Positions 5,242 through 9,363 of a stretch of 9,363 nucleotides of DNA are shown in pieces. Below the pieces are notes generated by a model. That model was not told the DNA's origin and searched no databases. It saw only the letters and a program-made list of their open reading frames with translations. Source of the stretch: Gammaproteobacteria bacterium. Lineage in GTDB: Bacteria > Gemmatimonadota > Gemmatimonadetes > Longimicrobiales > Gaopeijiaceae. The DNA is taken from the NCBI GenBank assembly GCA_009843625.1, contig VYDD01000073.1:1-9363 (forward strand). The letters are read 5' to 3'. Every line of letters starts with the position of its first letter. Position 1 is the first letter of the stretch. The position numbers and the translations under genes are program-made.

Positions 5242-6906
5242 CTACTCCAGCATCGGGATGCGGATTCCCTCGCGCCGAGCGGTCCGGAGGGCGATGGGGT
5301 AGCCGGCGTCGGCGTGGCGCGCGACCCCGATGCCGGGGTCGTTGGTGAGCACCCGCTCGATGCGCGCCCGCATCCCGGGGGTGCCGTCGGCGACCACGAC
5401 CTGGCCGGCGTGAAGCGAGTAGCCGATTCCGACGCCGCCGCCGTGGTGGAAGGACACCCAACTGGCCCCCGACGCGGTGTTGAGCAGCGCATTCAGGACC
5501 GGCCAGTCGGCGATGGCGTCGCTGCCGTCGCGCATGGCCTCGGTTTCGCGGTTGGGGGAAGCGACGCTCCCGGTGTCCAGGTGGTCGCGGCCGATGACAA
5601 CCGGCGCGCTCACCTCCCCGCTTGCCACCAGGTCGTTGATGGCGCACCCGAAGCGCGCCCGCTCTCCCTGCCCCAGCCAGCAGATGCGCGCGGGGAGGCC
5701 CTGAAACGCGACCCGGTCGCGGGCCAGCCGGATCCAGCGGCACAGGTGCTCGTCGCGGGGGAACATCTCCAGCACCAGGTCGTCGATACGGTGAATGTCG
5801 GCGGGATCTCCCGAGAGCGCGGCCCAGCGGAAGGGGCCCTTGCCCTCGCAGAACAGGTCGCGAATGTAGGCGGGCACGAAGCCCGGATAGGCGAAGGCGT
5901 TCTCCAGGCCCGCCTCCAGGGCGAAGCCGCGCAGGTTGTTGCCGTAGTCGAACGCCACCGCGCCGGCTTCCTGCATCGCCACGATGGCCGCGCAGTGGGC
6001 GCGCATGGAGGAAAGCGACCGCCGCTGGTACTCCTCCGGGTCGGTTTCCCGCAGGCGCGCGGCTTCATCGAGGGAGAGGCCGGCCGGGACGTACCCGCCC
6101 AAGGGGTCGTGCGCGGACGTCTGGTCGGTGACCACATCCGGGGTGACGCCGCGCGCCACCAGTTCCGGAAGCACTTCGGCGCAGTTGCCGACCAGCCCGA
6201 CCGAGACGGCATCGCCCGCCCGCGCCGCGCCCCGCACCCAGGCCAGGGCTTCGTCGAGGTCGCGGGTCATGCGGTCGCAGTAGCGGGTCGCGATGCGCCG
6301 CTCGATGCGCTCGGCGTCGACTTCCACGCACAGGATGGCGCCCTCGTTCATGGTGGCGGCGAGCGGCTGGGCCCCACCCATGCCGCCCATCCCGCCGGTC
6401 AGCACCCAATGCCCGCGCAGCGATGCCCCGAAGTGCTTGCGGGCGAGCGCGCCGAACGTCTCATAGGTGCCCTGCAGGATGCCCTGGGTGCCGATGTAGA
6501 TCCACGACCCCGCGGTCATCTGTCCGAACATGATGAGGCCGCGCCGCTCCAGCTCCCGGAAGTGCTCCCAGGTCGCCCAGTTGCCGACCAGGTTGGCGTT
6601 CGCGATGAGCACCCGCGGCGCCTCCGGGTGGGTGCGGAACACCCCGACCGGCTTGCCGGACTGAACGAGCAGCGTCTCGTCGTCGGCGAGGCCGCGCAGC
6701 GTGCGCACGATGGCGTCGAAGGCGTCCCATGAGCGCGCCGCCCGGCCGGTGCCGCCGTACACCACCAGGGCGTCCGGCGCTTCGGCAACCTCCGGGTCGA
6801 GGTTGTTCATGAGCATGCGCAGGGCGGCTTCCTGGGTCCAGCCGCGGCACGAGATGCGCTGCCCCCTGGGGGCCCGCACGGTGCGGGGCCGTGGCGTGCG
6901 GGTCAT
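5242..6906 (-). CDS. hutU: Urocanate hydratase (urocanase)
   Basis: This 554-residue cytoplasmic enzyme uses tightly bound NAD+ as an electrophile to hydrate urocanate to 4-imidazolone-5-propionate, the second step of histidine degradation. Conserved blocks run throughout: YGGTGRAARSW (50-60), the Gly-rich GGMGGMGGAQPLAATM (171-186), TDQTSAHDPLGGY (260-272), FDYGNN (319-324), GPFRWAALSGDP (357-368), QGLPARICWLG (402-412), VIGRDHLDTGSVASPNRETE (437-456) and HHGGGVGIGYS (487-497). C409 aligns with the active-site Cys410 of the Pseudomonas enzyme. The ATG at 6906 overlaps the hutH stop (ATGA) and has GGGGGAG four bases upstream, which decides this start over a longer Arg-rich frame reaching into hutH. 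Length and ends match the family. It is translationally coupled to hutH. Confidence 0.97.
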   Translation of the reverse strand: MTRTPRPRTVRAPRGQRISCRGWTQEAALRMLMNNLDPEVAEAPDALVVYGGTGRAARSWDAFDAIVRTLRGLADDETLLVQSGKPVGVFRTHPEAPRVLIANANLVGNWATWEHFRELERRGLIMFGQMTAGSWIYIGTQGILQGTYETFGALARKHFGASLRGHWVLTGGMGGMGGAQPLAATMNEGAILCVEVDAERIERRIATRYCDRMTRDLDEALAWVRGAARAGDAVSVGLVGNCAEVLPELVARGVTPDVVTDQTSAHDPLGGYVPAGLSLDEAARLRETDPEEYQRRSLSSMRAHCAAIVAMQEAGAVAFDYGNNLRGFALEAGLENAFAYPGFVPAYIRDLFCEGKGPFRWAALSGDPADIHRIDDLVLEMFPRDEHLCRWIRLARDRVAFQGLPARICWLGQGERARFGCAINDLVASGEVSAPVVIGRDHLDTGSVASPNRETEAMRDGSDAIADWPVLNALLNTASGASWVSFHHGGGVGIGYSLHAGQVVVADGTPGMRARIERVLTNDPGIGVARHADAGYPIALRTARREGIRIPMLE

Positions 6907-8474
6907 GAGGCTCCCCCGGCGCTGCGGGTGATGTCGGCGATGGCGCCCGAGGCCACCAGGTCGGCGAGCGCCTCCAGGTCCGCGGTCAGCGACCGGTCGC
7001 CGGAAAGCGTCGCAACCCGGGTACGGACGAGGGCGTGAACCTCTTCGACCGCGTCGCCGGAACGCAGCGGACGGCGGTAGTCGATGCCCTGCGCCGCGCA
7101 CATGAGTTCGGCGGCCAGGATGTGCTCCAGACAGGACACGGCCCGTCCCGCCTTGCGCGCAGCCGCGAGCCCCATGGCGACGTGGTCTTCCTGGCCGGCG
7201 CTGGTCGGCACCGAGTCGACGCTGGCCGGATGGGCCAGAACGCGCATCTCCGAAAGCAGGTCGGCGACCACCACCTGCGCGACCATCAGGCCGCTCTCGA
7301 GCCCCGGGCGCCGGGCGAGAAAGGCGGGCAGCCCGAGCGACAGGTCCGGGTTGACGAGCCGCTCGATGCGGCGCTCGGACATGGACGCCACGTCCACCAC
7401 CGCGATCGCGAGCAGGTCAAGCGCCTGCGCCACGATCTGGGCGTGGAAATTGCCTCCGGAGAGAACCTCGCGGGACTCGCCGGCGCCCCCTGCCGCTTCC
7501 GGGAACACCAGGGGATTGTCGGTCGCGCTGTTCACCTCCACCTCGAGGATGCGCCGCGCGTAGCCGAGCGCGGAGCGGGCGGCCCCGTGCACCTGCGGGA
7601 TGCAGCGAAGCGAGTACGCGTCCTGCACCCGCGGGTCGCCGAGGCGGTGCGACTCCCGAATCTCGGATCCCGCGATGAGGGCGCGCAGGCGGGCAGCCGA
7701 CGCCGCCTGCCCGGGGTGGGGCCGCGCGGCCTGGATCTCCGGCCGGAACGCCTCGGGGGTCCCCAGGAGGGCTTCCGTCGACATCGCGCCGCTCGCTTCG
7801 GCGGTGTCCAGCGCCCGCTCCGCGGCCAGCAGCGCCAGAACCCCCAGCGCGGTGGTCGCCTGGGTGCCGTTGATGAGCGCGAGGCCCTCCTTGGGTCCCA
7901 GTCCGATCGGCGCGAGCCCCGATTCGGCCAGGAGGTCTTCCATCGAGCGCTGCTCGCCGCCCATCTCGCCGTACCCCTCGCCCAGAAGGCTCAGAGCCAC
8001 GTGCGCCAGGGGCGCCAGATCACCGCTCGCGCCCACCGAGCCGAATTCGGGGATGACGGGGTGGATCCCGCGGTCGAGCATGTCCAGCAGCCGCTCAACG
8101 AGCCGCGGACGGCATCCCGAATGTCCCCGGGCCAGGGCGTTTGCGCGCAGCAGCATGATCGCGCGCACGCATTCGCGGGGGAGGGGTTCGCCGACGCCGG
8201 AGGCGTGGCTGCGGATGAGATTGTGCTGCAGCGCCCTGCGGTCCTCGGGCGCAATGACGACCTCGGCGAGCCGCCCGAAGCCGGTGGTCATGCCGTAGAC
8301 CGGCTCGCCCGACCCGATCAGCCGCTCGATCGTGGCGCGGGAGGCCCGCATGCGCCGGGCGGCCGCGGCGTCCAGTGAAAGGCGCCCGGTGCCGGGGGCC
8401 GAGCGCGCCACCGCCTCCACCGCCTCCAGCGTGAGCGAGTGTCCGTCGATCGGGATCCCGTGTGGAACGTCCAA
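6903..8474 (-). CDS. hutH: Histidine ammonia-lyase
   Basis: This 523-residue enzyme removes ammonia from L-histidine to give trans-urocanate, the first step of the Hut pathway. The MIO cofactor forms from Ala149-Ser150-Gly151 within GSVGASGDLAPLAH (145-158). Other active-site elements include VYGMTTGFG (59-67, with Y60), NLIRSHASG (85-93, with H90), LINGTQATTALG, ATDNPLVF, the SVPTSAGQEDHV block and AQGIDYR. The histidine-specific SH (89-90) and the overall match favour HAL over Phe or Tyr ammonia-lyases. The start is a TTG at 8474: an in-frame stop (the mgtE TAG at 8483-8481) lies only two codons upstream, so no ATG is available before the conserved N-terminus. No clear Shine-Dalgarno precedes the TTG. 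The stop overlaps the hutU start by four bases. Confidence 0.96.
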   Translation of the reverse strand: MDVPHGIPIDGHSLTLEAVEAVARSAPGTGRLSLDAAAARRMRASRATIERLIGSGEPVYGMTTGFGRLAEVVIAPEDRRALQHNLIRSHASGVGEPLPRECVRAIMLLRANALARGHSGCRPRLVERLLDMLDRGIHPVIPEFGSVGASGDLAPLAHVALSLLGEGYGEMGGEQRSMEDLLAESGLAPIGLGPKEGLALINGTQATTALGVLALLAAERALDTAEASGAMSTEALLGTPEAFRPEIQAARPHPGQAASAARLRALIAGSEIRESHRLGDPRVQDAYSLRCIPQVHGAARSALGYARRILEVEVNSATDNPLVFPEAAGGAGESREVLSGGNFHAQIVAQALDLLAIAVVDVASMSERRIERLVNPDLSLGLPAFLARRPGLESGLMVAQVVVADLLSEMRVLAHPASVDSVPTSAGQEDHVAMGLAAARKAGRAVSCLEHILAAELMCAAQGIDYRRPLRSGDAVEEVHALVRTRVATLSGDRSLTADLEALADLVASGAIADITRSAGGAS

Positions 8475-8480
8475 TATCGG

Positions 8481-9363
8481 CTACATCAGGAGGGCGGTGG
8501 CCAGGCCCAGCAGGAGCATGAAGCCCAGGAAATCGGTTGTGGTGTGCAGAAAGACCGAGGACGCGACCGCCGGGTCGAATCCCCAGCGGTGGAGAAGCAT
8601 CGGGATGAACGCCCCTCCGAACCCCGCCATCAGCATCGTGCCCCACATCGAGATCAGCACGACCAGCCCGAGGCGCGGATCCCCGCCCGGCACGAGCAGG
8701 CTCGCCCCGGCCACGATGCCTCCCAGCACGGCGCCGTTCACAAGCCCCACCAGGACTTCCTTGCTCACCACCGCCCCCGGATCGGCGCCCACATCGTCGC
8801 GCAACGCCAGGCGGCGCACCGTCACCGCCAGGGCCTGCGATCCGGCATTGCCGCCCATCCCCGCGATCACGGGCATGACGACCGCGAGGATCACCGCGTT
8901 CTCCACCGTATCGGAATAGAAAAACACCACCAGCGCCGCCGCGCTCGCGGTCAGCAGGTTCAGCACCAGCCACGGAAGACGGGTTCGCACCGCCGCCACC
9001 CAGTTCGCCCCCAGCGACTCGTCGTCCGAGACACCGCCGAAGCGCAGGATGTCCTCTGTCTGCTCGGCTTCCATGACATCGAGCACGTCGTCGAAGGTGA
9101 TGCGGCCCAGCAGCCTGCCGCCGGGGTCCACAACCGGCACGGTGGGCAGGTTGTAGCGGGCCATGAGGCGGCCAACTTCCTCCTGGTCCTCGTCAGGGCT
9201 CACCGCGGCCGCCACGGGCTCCACCAGCGTCGATACCGGGTCCTCCGGCTCAGCCAGGATCAGATCGTCGAGGGGGACCGTTCCCACCAGCCGCCCGCTG
9301 CCGTCCACAACCCACACGGTGTAGAAGCCCTCCACCTCCCTGCCCTGCCGGCGGACCTCCTCG
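8481..9363 (-). CDS. mgtE: MgtE family magnesium transporter, C-terminal part, cut by the right window edge
   Basis: The last 293 residues are visible; the N-terminal domain and the start are outside the window. MgtE is a homodimeric Mg2+ channel gated by its cytoplasmic CBS domains. The fragment shows the end of CBS1 (VWVVDGSGRLVGTV), a full CBS2 ending in the LGRITFDDVLDVMEAE segment, the plug-helix region (TEDILRFGGV to RTRLPWLVLNL), and about five hydrophobic segments. The hallmark PVIAGMGGNAGSQALAV loop is intact, as is the last helix region DPAVASSVFLHTTTDFLGF, whose Asp aligns with the pore Mg2+ site. The family more often has a beta-branched residue where this protein has His (FLHTTTD). 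The hutH start follows six bases after the stop, so the two may share a transcript, although no functional link is obvious. Confidence 0.95.
   Translation of the reverse strand, partial: EEVRRQGREVEGFYTVWVVDGSGRLVGTVPLDDLILAEPEDPVSTLVEPVAAAVSPDEDQEEVGRLMARYNLPTVPVVDPGGRLLGRITFDDVLDVMEAEQTEDILRFGGVSDDESLGANWVAAVRTRLPWLVLNLLTASAAALVVFFYSDTVENAVILAVVMPVIAGMGGNAGSQALAVTVRRLALRDDVGADPGAVVSKEVLVGLVNGAVLGGIVAGASLLVPGGDPRLGLVVLISMWGTMLMAGFGGAFIPMLLHRWGFDPAVASSVFLHTTTDFLGFMLLLGLATALLM

Noticed and set aside
4578..5492. N-terminal extension of the DnaX frame upstream of 4577
   Set aside because: It would run through the SRP RNA, its promoter and yraN, and the added protein is low-complexity Arg/Pro/Gly sequence absent from DnaX.
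5191..6732. 513-codon open frame on the plus strand opposite hutU
   Set aside because: It lies wholly antisense to a fully conserved urocanase; long antisense frames are expected in GC-rich DNA, and the translated product shows no recognisable domain.
6907..7101. N-terminal extension of the HutU frame
   Set aside because: It overlaps the conserved hutH end; the ATG at 6906 has a good ribosome binding site and the family length.
7035..8378. 447-codon open frame on the plus strand opposite hutH
   Set aside because: Antisense shadow of conserved histidine ammonia-lyase, Arg/Gly/Gln-rich with no motif and no ribosome binding site support.

Overview
This is a GC-rich bacterial chromosomal window in which every supported gene is on the minus strand, so transcription runs from position 9363 towards position 1. 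The gene set is mostly core housekeeping. The mix of a Ras-like MglA GTPase, a dnaX-ebfC-recR cluster, pgsA-cinA and hut genes, with high GC, suggests a free-living diderm from a phylum such as Gemmatimonadota. That placement is an impression from gene content and not a phylogenetic result. I see no insertion sequence, phage gene, CRISPR array, tRNA or rRNA.

In transcription order: (1) 9363-8481 is the C-terminal part of an MgtE magnesium transporter, cut by the window edge. (2) 8474-5242 holds hutH and hutU, the first two steps of histidine degradation, joined by an ATGA stop/start overlap; hutH begins 6 bases after the mgtE stop. (3) 5188-4811 is yraN, a small nuclease-fold protein. (4) 4810-4578 has no protein gene. 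It holds a GC-rich hairpin, a TTGACG-17-CAGATT promoter candidate and a small SRP RNA gene (ffs, about 4706-4604). (5) 4577-1780 is dnaX-ebfC-recR, with ffs directly upstream, the same order as in Bacillus. (6) 1743-846 is a small single-pass membrane protein followed by an MglA-type GTPase. (7) 837-1 is pgsA and the start of cinA, cut by the left edge.

The first block combines ion transport with histidine catabolism (histidine to urocanate to imidazolonepropionate). The second joins protein targeting (SRP RNA), replication and recombination (DnaX, EbfC, RecR), a possible polarity or motility switch (MglA) and phospholipid synthesis (PgsA). Spacing from mglA to cinA is very tight, so translational coupling is likely.

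The points most worth a second look are: an SRP RNA whose apical loop reads GUGCA instead of GGAA, which could still fold as a GNR(N)A pentaloop; an MglA that keeps Thr78 and Gln82 but has Ser where the intrinsic catalytic Arg53 normally sits, with a membrane protein instead of the GAP MglB directly upstream; and a cinA whose only plausible start is a CTG overlapping the pgsA stop behind a good Shine-Dalgarno sequence. There is no clear sign of a wholly new multi-gene system.
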